Shown in pieces: positions 45,731-59,200 of a stretch of DNA of 64,000 nucleotides. How positions within the stretch are numbered: position 1 is the stretch's first letter; every line of letters starts with the position of its first letter. Both the position numbers and the translations under genes were made by a program. The notes below the pieces were generated by a model. The model was not told the DNA's origin and did not search any database. It worked only from the letters and a program-made list of their open reading frames with translations. The stretch covers positions 53,160,761 through 53,224,760 of the forward strand of contig OZ024869.1 of assembly GCA_964017185.1 (NCBI GenBank). Direction: 5' to 3'. This stretch comes from Rugalucina vietnamica. Its lineage: Eukaryota > Mollusca > Bivalvia > Lucinida > Lucinidae.

Positions 45731-46613
45731 GTCAATAAAAGGTGTGAAAACGTCTGTCAGGTTATGGTTATCAGTGCGGTATTGACTTATCTGCCACACG
45801 TCTGTTTGCAAGGTGTTATAACGATCGACTACTAATCTCTGCACGTGTCATTAATCGGATTATTAGAACATGTTGAAATGAGATTAAATGACTCAAAATG
45901 TTACTAAGGATCTGGGAAGATTTCTTTAGTGAGATTGCCCAAGAATTTTTTTTATAAAATCTCAAGTTCCAGGCACTGAAACAAAGTTTATTGCATTCGA
46001 AAAATAAGTTTCTATTGTATTTAGACACGTAATGCTTTGTAAAACTCAAGCAGTGACTTCTTAAAACATTTTACAAAATCTTTGAATAATATAGGATCAT
46101 ATATGAAATAGGAAACTTTTTGAATGACATATTATATCAAAATGCCATGTTTGGGCAAGGGGAAGGCTGACAAAAAGCCCCAAAATCGATAAATGGGCTC
46201 AACTATACTATCTTTCTTTGAATATTTTAATGCTTCCAAAGGATCAAACCTTTATATTTTATCAACTCCATTATTTGTAATGTACCAAGGCTATGGAAAT
46301 ATACTGTCTATGTATGTTCTACCTGAATGTACAGACTGTCTGTCCTATTTTAACAGGTATACACAAAGTGTACACACCATAATGCATATAGATATACTGT
46401 GAAAAATATGTTTATCATTGTTTGATGGTTTAAGTTTTATTTGAGATATGCCTCAGTGGACTTAAAATCATTAATGTAACGTCACTTCAGCACCACACAA
46501 TACTTGGTTTGACCCTAATTTGATGAATGCAAGATGTTGGCAGAAGAACTTCCCTAATGTCTAAAAACATATGGAGTCAATGTTCAAAGTAAAAGTTGCA
46601 TAATTTATTTTGC
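45731..46613. other. Intergenic, no gene recognised
   Basis: AT-rich unique-looking sequence between the TTAA element and a family R half copy. Confidence 0.45.
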
Positions 46614-46760
46614 TTAGTACAGTGTGGTTCTAACGAGTACCCACAATCTATGTTTGGAGCAAAAATAAGAAAATATGTTTACCCCTGTATACCCCAGTGA
46701 CGCTATATAAAGGAGGGGCTTAAGGGGGTATTCATTACATGTTTTCCTGATGAGGTGTTG
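46614..46760 (-). repeat. Palindromic repeat family R, half copy
   Basis: One arm (GTTCTAACGAGTACCCACAA) plus the flanking AAAATAAGAAAATATG and CTATATAAAGGAGGGGCTTA blocks, reverse orientation. Intergenic. Confidence 0.7.
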
Positions 46761-46849
46761 GCTATCATAATCAGTCAAAACATTTTCTATACACCGCAAA
46801 TTCAGGTCCACCAAAGGTATGCTGTTTCTCTGCCGGACTACCAGGTATT

Positions 46850-47090
46850 TGCTCGTTGTGAATATTACAGGTTTTCGTTCTATTCCATGACGATTGTTTT
46901 ACGGAACCGGCTCCCCGGTGCTTTTCCCTGATCTTGACTCCTTCAAGAGTGTGACGAGCAAGATCAACTCTTCAATACAAAATATTCACTATCAGGGACT
47001 GGAACGACCTCCTTGATTCTCTGATCTCCTCTGCTGAAATGTCTGATGACTGTTTATCCAAGTTCGCGGTTAAGGGTTTCATACCGGAGC
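46850..47090 (+). pseudogene. Decayed LINE C-terminal fragment
   Basis: Plus strand reads KIFTIRDWNDLLDSLISSAE then MSDDCLSKFAVKGF, the same block as 47676-47930, and before it a frameshifted RFSFYSMTIVLRNRLPGAF segment. Intergenic. Confidence 0.65.
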
Positions 47091-47675
47091 GAAGTGTCTA
47101 TGAACAGAAAAAGTATTTCGTTAATCTTTTAATCCTACATTTTGACAACAAGGTGCCCGTTTCCGGTGTCTCGTTTTGACAGGAACGCTGTTTCCGCCTA
47201 GATACCACATCGCTTCGAAGTCAGTCACCGGGTCCAGAAAAAGTAAAAAAAGACGTGACTATTTTATCCTGTATGAAAAAGAAATATCTATATGACTTTT
47301 CCCTGTGCTATGACATTTTGTTTTCCCTAAATTACTGTATATGTAGTTTTTAAGCATTGGTTTGATGTATTCACTTTCAGTTTCATTCTTGTTTGGAATT
47401 TAGAAAGCGAAAGTTGGTTGATAAATTTGTGGTTTAACTTCCTACCAACATATTAGGTCATACAGAGACAGGACTATGGTTTAAAATCTTGGATATTTCT
47501 GTCAGTGTTGTAAACCGTTAACTCATCCCTATCCATCCCACATTGTAAGAAGAGAAGTAGAAGACGAGTTTTCGGAACTCAACAACTCTACAAGAACTAG
47601 TTCTAGAAAAAGAACCGATCAATTTCGTATTCACTACATGCTATCGGTTCTAGTTGAAGCCATGGCTATCTGAAT

Positions 47676-47930
47676 CTGAATCTGAATAGTTTACTGGTGA
47701 CACGCCAAATGACATTATTTCACCAGGGGGTTCGGATGGGGGAGAGATTAGTCCCTTGAACGCACGAGTGAAGCGAACTTGGACACACAGTCATCAGACA
47801 TTTCAGCAGAGGAGATAAGTGAATCAGGGAGGTCATTCCAGTCCCTGATAGTCTGTGGAAAGAAACTACTTTTGTATGCTTCTTTGCTAGCTGAAGGTAA
47901 TAAAAGTCAATTACAAAATCTCACCATTTG
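47676..47930 (-). mobile_element. LINE 3' end (C-terminus of a reverse transcriptase ORF)
   Basis: The minus strand reads YKSSFFPQTIRDWNDLPDSL then SSAEMSDDCVSKFASLVRSR and stop, the typical C-terminal block of non-LTR retrotransposon ORF2, followed by a GATTCA-repeat tail near 47663-47680. Strongly 5'-truncated. Confidence 0.78.
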
Positions 47931-50674
47931 GATGTCACAACAGCATGATCACATGATGTCACTGTATATTCATATTATTCCATTCATGGTACTATCAAAT
48001 TACACAGTATTCCACCAAAAACAGTGATAATTAGTAAAATTTCCAGTTGTTTACTTGTTCATCCAACAGAAATCAGCAAATCCATGTGCATGATGTCATG
48101 TGACATTTTGGTATACAGTACATCACCAAAATTTTGCACCACAAAAACTGGTAGCATAGAATAGAATAGAATATTTTATTTGGTATACAATAAGTGTTCA
48201 CCACAACATACATGTAACAATAAATAACACGGCATTCCAATCAATACATTTTTATTGTGTGTTGTATACACAGATAAACTGACTTGTTTACTTGCAGAGT
48301 ATATTTTGCTTAATTTATATCTTGGGCAAGTCAAGTCGCCCCAACGACTCTGCTTTGGTATTTGAACAGAACATACATTTTAATTTACCTAACGGTGCAA
48401 TCCCACCTTAGGGCGTATGAAGGTGATTTATGTCAGAAATTGATCAACTCAGTATCTGAAGAAAAATAAAGAAGGAAAAAGATTTCTTGAGTTGGGTTCA
48501 AAGTCTCCAATGGGGGGGGGGGTCTCCTTTTTATCTGCTTTGCCCTCAATTGACCCATGAAAATGAAATAAGTTGGTCCCAGAGGAGGGTTCTTTCTAGC
48601 AAACCCCTTCTTAATCTGCCACTGTACCCAGATAAACACTGTTTGCCTCTAGCAAGGGTGTTAGCCTTCAAATAAACATTAGGTAATGGCTGTTGCATTA
48701 AAATGTTGGTGTTTGGGGTGTCAGTTCCCAGTCTTCCTGAACAAGTGTTGCCTTCCGGTACCAGAAGGGGCCTGATAACGGGAATGGACTATCGGAATGG
48801 ACATTTATATGTGTCCTGGAGTACTTTTTATTCGGTTTTTGGGGGAAAGACAGTCATTAGTTCGAGAATCGTGTGGTTTAAGTACAGTTTGTTCGATGTG
48901 GTAGCCTATGTCAGGTGCTAGGTCACTGCTACAGTACCATCACATTTTACTAATTTCTATTTCTGTTCATGATCACCTCTGTCTTGCTGTATAACAAACA
49001 CTGGTGATCTCTATATTTTAATCAAATAAACCTCTGAACAGTAGCCACAACACAGTCGCCGCCAATGAGCTAACTTTACCACCCTGGGAAGTCAATTTTG
49101 CTATACTTGGTTGGATTATATCTTGGGCAAACTATCTGTATGACTACAGAAGTATGTTTTTTTTTTTTTTTTTCTGCAAATAACATATATTTAAAGCACC
49201 AAAATCCATAGCATCAGGGGTCCAGTTACTGGGCTCTAGGGCGAAAAACTTCGCCATAGGAGCCCAGGAATCGCCCTGGGGAGCCCCAAGGCCTACTAAA
49301 ACTTCGCCTGCTAATTTCTGCAACTTTTTTAAAAGCTTTACTTGTGTAAACAAATGGGTCATCAAACGATGTCTAGTGCAATCAACTGGAACATTATCCC
49401 TACCTGTCAACACTTCAAACAGCTGGCAGTTGGTTTGCTAATCCCTTCAGCATATCAATTATCATTGCTTAGGTCATAATTATGTTAAAATTGACACATT
49501 TTGACAGTTATCATTCCACATGTGAGTGGTCACAGATTTACCTGTCATTTTTATCCGGGCCTATTTATCCATACATTCAAATGAGATCAATAAAGTCAAA
49601 GAAGCATTTGAAAAGTTTTCTCCACAATTATGCCTTTTTGATGTGGACAGTTATGTATCATAGTAATTGACATTTTGTGCACATAAGTTGTTTTTATTTT
49701 TTATTTAAAGATCGTTTTACAAGTTCTAGCTTTTACAAAATTGTTGTCCTTTCTATTTAGAGGTTCTTTATGTTTGTAAAATGATTTCACTGTTTCCCTA
49801 ACTCCAAAATGCAGTCTAATAGAAATATTAATAGAAGATTAGCAGAATATTCCCTTTCTTTTTTATTTGGTCATTAAAAACACAAGGAGTGGAAAACTAT
49901 GTTGTATTTCAAATCAAGGATTTCATTTTAAACCGAAACAATCCAATTCCATATCATAAGTCGCTTTATTTGTCACTTCTCTCTAGGTCCCAAAACTTCT
50001 CCCTAACTTTCTTGGAGAGAGAAGTGATTTCTCCCTATTTTTCAAGGCCAGCAGGACCCCTGTAGCATAATGTCAATTCCAGTTGTCCTTTCCCTTAAAA
50101 GTGCTTATTCGGGTCCATTCTGGTAAAGAAACGCACCCCTGAAAAAGCCTTATTAAAAGCCATTATATATAGGATATGCTGGTCTGCAGCTCTATGACCA
50201 TATCGCAGTTGCTAATGGCGGAGGTGCAAGCACCCCTATATATCTACCATCCTGACCAACATATTCTCAATACACAAATGCTGCTATACATGTAAGCATT
50301 GTTATTGCTTTAGGGTCATTATATTTGAATCATTTTTTGGATGTCATTACCTTTTTTGGGGGGTAAAAGTTGATTAAAATGGAGGCAACATCTCGACATG
50401 TCCAAAACTGTTGACTGGGACGTTCAGCATCAATTCAAAGAAACAAACAGTCTTTTTTTTTCTTCTTTTTTTATGTTTATAGAGATCTTGCACACAAGAT
50501 TATAATAATCAAAGGGGCATAATTCAGCAAAGAGTTACATTTACTGACAGAAAAATATACCTGTCAACAATCTTTTCACATGGCATTCTTATTCCATGAA
50601 ACTTTAAGGCCCTAGCATATAGGCCATTCAAAAAGGAATCAGCATATGTCTTGTCCATTGAAAAATAACTTCAG
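47931..50674. other. Intergenic, mostly unassigned
   Basis: Contains a T-run (49157-49174) that would be a poly-A tail on the minus strand for the ~300 bp upstream (possible retro-inserted sequence), a TTCTCCCT repeat near 49980-50040 and a SINE-like fragment at 50360-50430. No gene recognised. Confidence 0.45.
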
Positions 50675-51030
50675 AAATACCATATTGGTTCTAATTAGCA
50701 CACATGCTCCAATAGGCACACACCCTGGTTGTTTCCGAATAACACGTGCATAAGCACACGGCGCCAGTAGTAAATTGTTATTTTACACCAATTCTACACA
50801 ATGTTAACGCATATGACGCATTAAAACTGAACAGTAAATGATCATAAACTACTTTGCAACAATTTGAACACTTATTGACATCACCAAAATTCACCATTGA
50901 AAGATATGACATGGTTATTTCAGCATTTTGATGTGTTGTTTTCGTTCTTAGTGTGTGTTTCTTACCTCAACTTTTAGTAATTTTGAAAAGTTAAGCGCAC
51001 TGTGCGCTAATTAGTACGAATACGGTATTT
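50675..51030. mobile_element. Inverted-repeat MITE family S, copy 2
   Basis: Same family: AAATACCATATTGGTTCTAA left and GTACGAATACGGTATTT right, about 28-bp imperfect inverted repeat. Intergenic. Confidence 0.75.
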
Positions 51031-52279
51031 AAGTTTCAATAAGCCAAAGCAAGCAAAATAAAAGGGTCCTGCTTAATGTGTCTGTCAAAATTATGTTGCT
51101 ATTGGATTATCAATTTCTTTTTTTTTTTTTTTTTTTTTGGAATCATCAATGGGCATACACTGTACTTCACTGAACTTACACAGAAGGTCAGTTTGCACAT
51201 GTGTTAATTGAGAACAATGGCTGACTGAAATATGAAAATATTGTGTAAAAAATGGTGACAATGGAGTACTCAGCGATCTAGTCACACTGGAGTGATTTCA
51301 AACAGTCAATATTGTAGATTGGTATGTTTTCTTCAATAGTCACATAAAGTTTTTTGCTGACACATCAGCAATATTGAAAAATCTACTCTTTTGTAATGAA
51401 AGAGTTAACATGTCATTCCCGTCTTACAAAATCTACCACTATACAAGAACCAGTACCAGTACCAGTTACCTTCGAAATTCGGTGTAGTTAATGTTTATAG
51501 TTGTAATTTATAGCTCTCTCTAAAATCTCGGGTTTATCACAGTTCTTGCACACATGCAGTGACACATGCTGCACTAAAACAGAGTTGAGAAATTGGTCAC
51601 TTTCATGTGTCAAGATAACTATCCTTGATTAGAATCACTGAGGTAGGTTTTTCAGCCAGACGAAAAGTCCCTTCTAAATTCGGTGTAGTAGTAAACAAAA
51701 CTCAAAACAAAATTATCCAGTTGTGCCAGAACAGTCTGATTTTTACCAATTTGTAGAGCTGGATATCCCCAAAGTAGTCATGGTAATTAAACTTATCTAT
51801 CCTGTCTGGTTTGTATTTGGGATGAATTTAATCTCGGGGACTATATTTTATTAAGAATTTACTTTTTTTCCTTGTTGAAAAAATGAGTGTGTGAATTTAA
51901 ATGCTTGTGAACTTGCACAACATTGTCGTTCAGATACAATTTTTATACCCCGAATTTTGAATTGCCCCGAATTTCGAAGGTTCCGCCATACCATAAAAAT
52001 AAGAAAACCTAGACTCAGACCTTCAGCTGTTGTTTACAATCTCCATGTGTACACTGTAGCATTCCGAATGTGTCACACAGCCTCAGTTCCAGGAGTGTAC
52101 TAACTCGGAAAAAAATGTTTTTACTTTACACTACAAATTTTCAAACATGAAATTCACTTTGAAAAACTAAATCCTGCTTACCCTCACTTCGCACACTGTT
52201 CGAAGAGATATTAAATTTTGTCTCCAGATGATATTCCATAAGAAAAGTCTGATTTCCTGCTTTAAATCCATAATTTCTG
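51031..52279. other. Intergenic, unassigned
   Basis: A T-run at 51118-51138 and two inverted words CTTCGAAATTCGG (51470) / CCGAATTTCGAAGG (51966) that may bound a diverged element. No gene recognised. Confidence 0.45.
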
Positions 52280-52450
52280 AGATTACACATTCAGCTGACG
52301 CGTTTGCGGTCATTTTTGAGGCGCATTGCTAAGCCAATCAGAAAGCACCTCTCCGGGCTCACGAGGTAAATGCGCGCCGTGACGCCAAGGCACCCTCGTG
52401 ACGTCATGGTCGAGTTTGGATGCACTCACCACGTGTCAACCATGTGTAAT
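52280..52450 (+). promoter_or_regulatory. CpG-rich patch with CCAAT and CRE words, possible SPAG1 promoter
   Basis: AGCCAATCAG at ~52333, TGACGTCA at ~52400 and CACGTG at ~52431 lie in a locally GC- and CpG-rich stretch about 650-800 bp upstream of the SPAG1 start codon. Promoter role is inference. Confidence 0.35.
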
Positions 52451-52914
52451 CTGAACCTGCCAGGTTGGGTAACAAATAGCAATTTTTTGCCAGAAAGTAA
52501 TTTTCAGTAGGGCTTTTTCCATTGTGAAATTTCAGCAAGGGAAGTAACTATTTTCCCGGAAAAAAAATCTAAACTGATTATTTTTCAATTAAAATGCACA
52601 AAACCAAAACAAAATTGTAAAGTCCACATAGCTGAGTGCCATACTCATAAAACTTATCCACAGATTTGCAAGATTTTCAATTTTAAGGTGTTTGGGTTAT
52701 CTCACTTGCACATGCAGAAAAGGCCTATTCTAATAATTTTGGGCAGTTTTTTTTTTTTTTTAGTTGACCGATTTATTTATTTTATTTTTTTGCGGCACTT
52801 TTTGAGACTTAAGGGTTGCAATATGATGACATGGTCATATTTTTCTTGAGGGGTTTCAGAATAGTAAATTTGGAAAAAGGCGGTTTCTGAAAGATGGTGT
52901 ATGGACAGAATCAG

Positions 52915-53056
52915 GGAGGTGGGGACTTGAGAAGAATAGTGCCATCAGTGTTGTGAAAATAAAGATGCTGATCAGCTGTTCCGTTTTTTGTGTGCAGCTA
53001 GCTGACCTAAGCTTTTATTTTTGTATATAGAAAGCAGGTTTTCTCATGAAATGACT
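52915..53056. mobile_element. Palindrome-core MITE, family P, strongly degraded
   Basis: Only the AAAATAAAGATGCTGATCAG and AGGTTTTCTCATGAAATGAC blocks resemble the family. Just upstream of SPAG1 exon 1. Confidence 0.5.
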
Positions 53057-53098
53057 AATTTCGCTTCAGGAGACACCCCAAGACAGTGTATATGAACA

Positions 53099-53235
53099 AT
53101 GGCAGCCAAAACAGATTCTGCCCTGACATCAGGAAATACTTCCAGATTCAACATACCAATCAGTCATCTAGACTTTGACTACATCAAGAAATGTACGGAC
53201 ACCAAAGAACTGGAAAAGATATATGTCACTCTCAA
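53099..53235 (+). CDS. SPAG1: SPAG1 exon 1 (residues 1-46)
   Basis: The start is the ATG at 53099 (MAAKTDSALTSGNTSRFNIP), in frame with HLDFDYIKKCTDTKELEKIY. An overlapping ATG at 53092 is in another frame. Donor GTAAGA. A TTTCGCTTCAG about 30 nt upstream of the ATG could be an acceptor, so a 5'UTR exon is possible. Confidence 0.92.
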
Positions 53236-56200
53236 GTAAGAAGCTGCAGTAAACATTGTGATAATTTTATCATTACGAAAACTTGCCCATGCAGTATACA
53301 GAATTTTTTTTGGTTGTAAAAATGAAAATTTTCACTGGAAAAATTTTGATATTTTTCTTATTTTTGCTCAAAACATAGATTGTGGGTCTAATGAGTACCC
53401 ACAATCTATGTTTGCTCAAAACATAAATTGTGGGTCTAACGAGTACCCACAATCTATGTTTTGGAGCAAAAATAAGAAAAATAGGTATACCCCCGCATAC
53501 CCCAGTTTTGCTATATAAAAGTGGGGTTTAAGGGGATATACATTACACGGACACATTATCCTGATGTACAGTTGCTATGTTAGGCCCTGAGGACATGATA
53601 TAGTGACTATGCATCTCCTATATCAACTACTTACAGCATCAGGAAATCTTTTGTGAAATACATTTATGTGTAGTGAATGGGAAACTATAATATGCATTAT
53701 GGAGACAGTATCACGCCTTTTTAGCAAATTTTCAGAAAATTTTATTCAGCACGTGCTCAATAAAGTTCATTAAAAACTGACAAAAGATAATTGTTCTGAC
53801 ACTGTACCAAATGCTCAGGAATCCACTATCCTTTTCAGGTCAGGAGATGAGGGCTATTTTCCAGAACTACAAAAGACCTGTGAAGACAGACTTACTGAAC
53901 TGAATCCAAACAGGTAAGATTCTAGTTCTTTGTATCATTGTATGTTCTATGTTCAAATCGACTCTGGTAATGTATTAGCAGATGTGTTTTAAAGGTTTTC
54001 AGTGTCTCTGCCCATTTGTGGATATCCTATATACAGTTCCAATAAAAGATGATTTTCAAGAAATAAGTAAAACTATTTTTTTATTTGAACTTTGTTTGAC
54101 ACTATCACTTCATAGCACTGATTTTTTCACGGAATTGGAAGTATAACATTCTTTGCATGATGTTTTAACGAAGTTAAAGGGCATCTGAACTTCAAGTTAT
54201 TGTTCTGTTGGCACCTTTAATACAAGCCGCCTCGTGGGAAAACCAACAATGTGGTTTTGAACAGGTCCGACACAAACAGGGCTGTGCAAGCACAGAATAT
54301 GGCAAGAGACTGGAAATTTTGGATTTTGAAAGTAGAGGAATTGTACTATCCGTGTAGCGAAAACAAAGGCGCTGATCAGCTTCGCGGCTACCGTGAAGCT
54401 GATCTGCGTCTTTGTTTTCGCATATGCAGATTGTTGGTTTTCCCATGTGGCGGCTCATATATTGTGTCTTTTTGTTCTTTTCAGTCGAATTTTACGGAAG
54501 GAAAATCCTGTATCTACCAAAGGAGACTTGGATCATACTGAGTGGCAAGAGTTGGATAAAGACCTTAAGGTTTGAATTTAACCATATATAACGAATGGAC
54601 TTGACCGTCATTAACAATTGGGAGAGTCCACTTTTCATTTTGAGGACATCAAGCGATTTTAAATTTTTATAATATTTTTTTATGAAATTACTTAATGCCT
54701 ACAGAATACCCTCAGATGGGAAGCCGCATTCTGCAGAGTCACATCTGAGGCTATTCTTTTTTGCCTGTGTCCCATAAAAAGGACACCAGGCTTATATGAG
54801 TTCATGCTAAGGCATGTTTTCAAGATAAAATCAAAATGAGCATAAAATTTGAAAATGCTCACGGATGATAAAGACCTTTAGAATTATAGATATTTATTCA
54901 TTCATACCGTTACAGCAGGAAAATCAATAGAATTTAAATTCTGCATAACCTGGTACCTCAGAAAAGAACATATTCCTTAAAAAGACAACCTGAGTTGTTG
55001 GCTCTTTAAATTTTCACATGAGCTTGTAAGTCCTGTGCTTCTCTCTTGTTACACCAGGGCCTTTACTTTATCTGTATATGGAGTAATACATGAGCCTCCT
55101 CATGAGAAAACCAACAATCTGTGTATGCGAAAACAAAGACGCAGATCAGCTTCGCAGTAACCGCGAAGCTGATCAGCGCCTTTGTTTTCGCTACTCGGAT
55201 AGTACTGTACAATCCCTCTTCTGCTTATATCCGAACTTTCAAGCTTCTAGCTCTTTTCTGTGCTTGTACGGGCTGGTTTGTGTCGGACCTGTTCGGAAAC
55301 CACATTGTTGGTTTTCTCACTAGGCGGCTCACATCATGATGCAGTGTCTTTATTGTAGGATTGGACAAGCGGTATGAAAACTATGGAGGAATCAATAAAG
55401 ACTTCCCAGAATGCACCAGACACTACTGATGATGATCTACCTCCAATCAGATCAGGGGCCATTACTCTTACCTCAGAAGGGGTTGGTAGTATAGGAAATT
55501 TTATCATTGGAATATCGTTTGAGCTGCATCACGAGAAAATGGGTCTACCAGATTTTTGACCAGGTCTGACGCAAACAGCCTGTTCATTCACAGAAGAAGG
55601 CTAGAAGATAGAAAAAAGTAGAAAAAGACAATGGTAGGGATTTAGCGAAAACAAAGGTGCTGATCTGCGCCTTTGTTTTTGCCAAGGCAACCCCTCACCC
55701 CCTCCCCCCTCCCCCCCCCCCCCCCAAAAAAAAATAAAATAAAAAAATAAAAACAGTTTTCTCATGACACAGCTCATTTGATAGAGGATAAAAACCCAAG
55801 ATTATAGAATGTTTTTGGAAAAGAGTATTTTCCTCTTCTATCTTGTGCTATTGAGACAGAGCAAGTTTAAGTTACTGGCAAAAGATGGACTCGAACTTAG
55901 TCTAGTGAAACTACTGGCAAACAGCCCACATTGCTGTTTTATGGAGGGTGCTAAGGAACAAAGCAAACAAAATGAAATTTTGAAGAAAACAAAATGACCT
56001 GGATCTGACAAAAAGGTACCTTTGGGCATTCAACTACCTTTTTTCCGTCTAAATTTCACAATTTTTATGCTGAGATTTATGGTATATTTGTAGGCAAAGA
56101 CGACCCAACCCAGTAAAAAGAAATCAGCAATGCCAAGAGAATACAGAGACTGGGACAAGTATGTCAATCTCATTATATGAGCCGCGACGCCAGACAAAAG

Positions 56201-59200
56201 GTCTTTTGGGGTTTTCGGCCAGGTCTGACACAAACCGGCTTGTACCGTCACAGTAGCAGGCTAGAAGCTTGAAATTTTGGATGAAGGAAGAATTGTACTA
56301 TCCATGTAGCGAAAACAAAGGCACTGATCAGCTTCGCAGTTACTGCGAAGCTGATCTGCTCCTTTGTTTTCGCAAAGACAAAAATCTGGTTTTCTCATGA
56401 TGCAGCTCATGTCTTAAATTACTAGAATCTTTGTAGTGTAGTCATTACTACAGGTGTGCTATGTTTCTTAAAACTGTCATTTGAATCACAGTTGTTCAGA
56501 AAGTGATAGGATGAATAGGTTGGTACATGGGTTACATAATAGCTTTCATGACCAGACTCCACACAAGTATCTCATTGTGCTATTTCAAACAGACTTGTCT
56601 TTGATAAGATCACATATTGTAAGGGTATACCCGAGTCGTAAGGGTAGGCATGCTCTGGTGTCCATCCATTGTTCATCTGTCCGTTCTTAATTTCAAAACT
56701 CTTCTTTTCTGGAACCACTTGGTTAATCAAAGTTAAATTGTATGTGGAGCCTCCTTGGCAAGGGGGAAACAAAGTTTATATAAATGATCTAGGTCACATG
56801 ATAAATGATCTACGTCACTTGATATCCACGAAGCTTGTTAGTTAGGATTGATCCAAATAATCGAAAATCCTATTTGTCTGTCTTATTTGTTAGGATTGAT
56901 GTTGACAAAGAACTGGAGAAAGTTGATGAAGGGGACAAACCTAAAGGAAGAAGTTTTGTTGACGGCAAAGAGATCAAAGATATACCAGAATATGTTGATA
57001 CAAAAGGTAATTTGTATTAGTATATAGAATTAAGAATTTCTATTCACAAAAATTAGCTTCTTTTCAATAATAAGCAACACCTAGAATTTTCTTGCATAGT
57101 AATGCAGTTAAAGAAGGGTGATGTGGTAGATAGTCTCCACATTGTCAAATATGAGCAGCAGCACTAGAAAACTGGTCTTTGTGGTTTTCGAACAGGTTCG
57201 ACCCAAACTGGCATGAACAGTCTCAGGACATGGCTAGAAACAGCAGCTTGAAATATTGGATTTAACAAGAAGAGGAATTGTACTATCCACATATTTGTGT
57301 CACTTAAGCAAAAAACATTTTTCTCAAGATGTGTTCCATATACATGTAGTAACTATTTGGCAAAAATTAGAAGCCTTTGAGACCTAGTAGTTAAGGCACT
57401 CATTTCGTAAAACCAGAGTTAGTAGATTTGATCCTACTTTGAACCACTTGATACTTTTATAGGCCCAAACCTTTGCCGTTTGCATTTACTAAAACAGGTA
57501 TTCCATACATGTGCTTTAGAGATGAAGACATCTATACGTAAGTTTGCAAGCATATTTAGATTCTATAAAGGCTTATGTGTCCATTTTGTCACAGGTTTAA
57601 CAGAAAGTGAAAAACTAATGAAGGCCAACAGAGAGAAAGACAAAGGAAATGAGGTAAAAATTCATTACATGCATTACCTGCACCCTCTCCTTTTTCAGTA
57701 GCTATGTTGAAAATTTTTGAATCTTGATAAAGATTATTGAATTAAGGCTTCTAGTACTAGCAAAGAAAACCCTATCCATGAAGGAGCAATTTTTCTATAT
57801 TCATGCTTCTTCATTTTATTTAGAATAGGTGTGTTTATTACCATGCATTTTAAATTTTCTATATTTGGAGAGTACAGTGGCCTATTGGTATACCATCACA
57901 GTCCAGAGCAAGCGGTTGGGGATTTGAACCCCACTGGTGCGGAGTTGTGTCCTTGATCAAGACACTTTAACTTTCTTGGAAGTGGTGGTGGCTTCAGCCT
58001 GATATGAATAACAATTGTTTACAAACTTTACAGTGATTTTAAACCACAAAGCAAACAAAAATTTCATTGCAGGCCTTTAAAGCTGGGGATTATAAGGAAG
58101 CCTTGGTATATTATTCCAGAAGTATTTCACTGCAGCCTACGGCAGCTTCATACAATAACAGGGCCTTGGCATGTGAGTAGAGCAGAACTTTCTAAAATCT
58201 TCATACTCTTTGTTTATTTGTTGTAGTGGATTTGAAATTAGATTCCTGCAGACGCAGTCACAATATGAAGTATTTGCTATTTCAAATCATATCAGTTAAC
58301 AGAATTTACTAGAAAGGTTAAACCATGTTGTTAACCTTGTTTTTAAGATTGGTAACTGTAAACTGTCTAGAAATTTCACTATTAGAATCTTTGGAAATTA
58401 ACTCATTTAAGCCGGGTGTCCTATTTATGGGACATAGGCAAAAAGCATAGCTGAAGATGTGACGTTGCAAAATGTGGTGTTACATCTGAGGCCATTCTGT
58501 TTGCATATGAAAATTTCATGAAAAAAAAATGAGATGAAAATTAAAAATCATTCCTGCTGCCCCTACAAATTGAAGTGGACTCACCAAAATGATAACGATG
58601 GGAAAGTCCATTTGTCAAAAATGGGTTAAGAATCTATATATTATTTTGTTTCCAGATCTAAAGACCCAGGACTGGGTGAAAGCAATGACTGACACGGACA
58701 AAGTTCTCAAAATAGAGCCAGATAATATCAAAGGTAAAAACTTACATTCGGATGATTCCTAGGTTTTTCTATGGAACTGTAAGATGTATGAAATTCTGGT
58801 AGATAGATTGAAGAAAACAATGTACTATTTGCCATATTTTGGTGGCAGCTTCAAGAGTGAAAGTAAATTGTCTATTAAGCATGAATGCAGCAATATTATA
58901 TCTAGAAGAACTTTTATTATGCCCCCAACTTTGAAAAAGTTGGAAGGGCATATTGGTTTGGGCTTGTCTGTCTGTCTGTCTGTGTGTGCGTGTGTAACGC
59001 CTTTTTTTTGAATGGTGAATGTTAGGGATTTGAAATTTCATGTGTGTATTCCTCATGAAAAAATAGTTGACCCGTATTTTTTTTCTTGTCCGAGTTATGC
59101 CCCTTTTCTGAGTTATTTCCCTTTGAAAACAAAATTTGAAAATCTTGTGTGCAAGATATCTCCAAAAGTATTTAAGCTAGAGCCTTCAAATTTGGTATAC

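Noticed and set aside
52440-52490. RFX X-box-like GGTTGGGTAAC upstream of SPAG1
   Set aside because: Only one half-site resembles the consensus; too weak to call.
53258-53518. Frame with QNIDCGSNEYPQSMF repeated
   Set aside because: Translation of the family R palindrome, doubled; not a gene.
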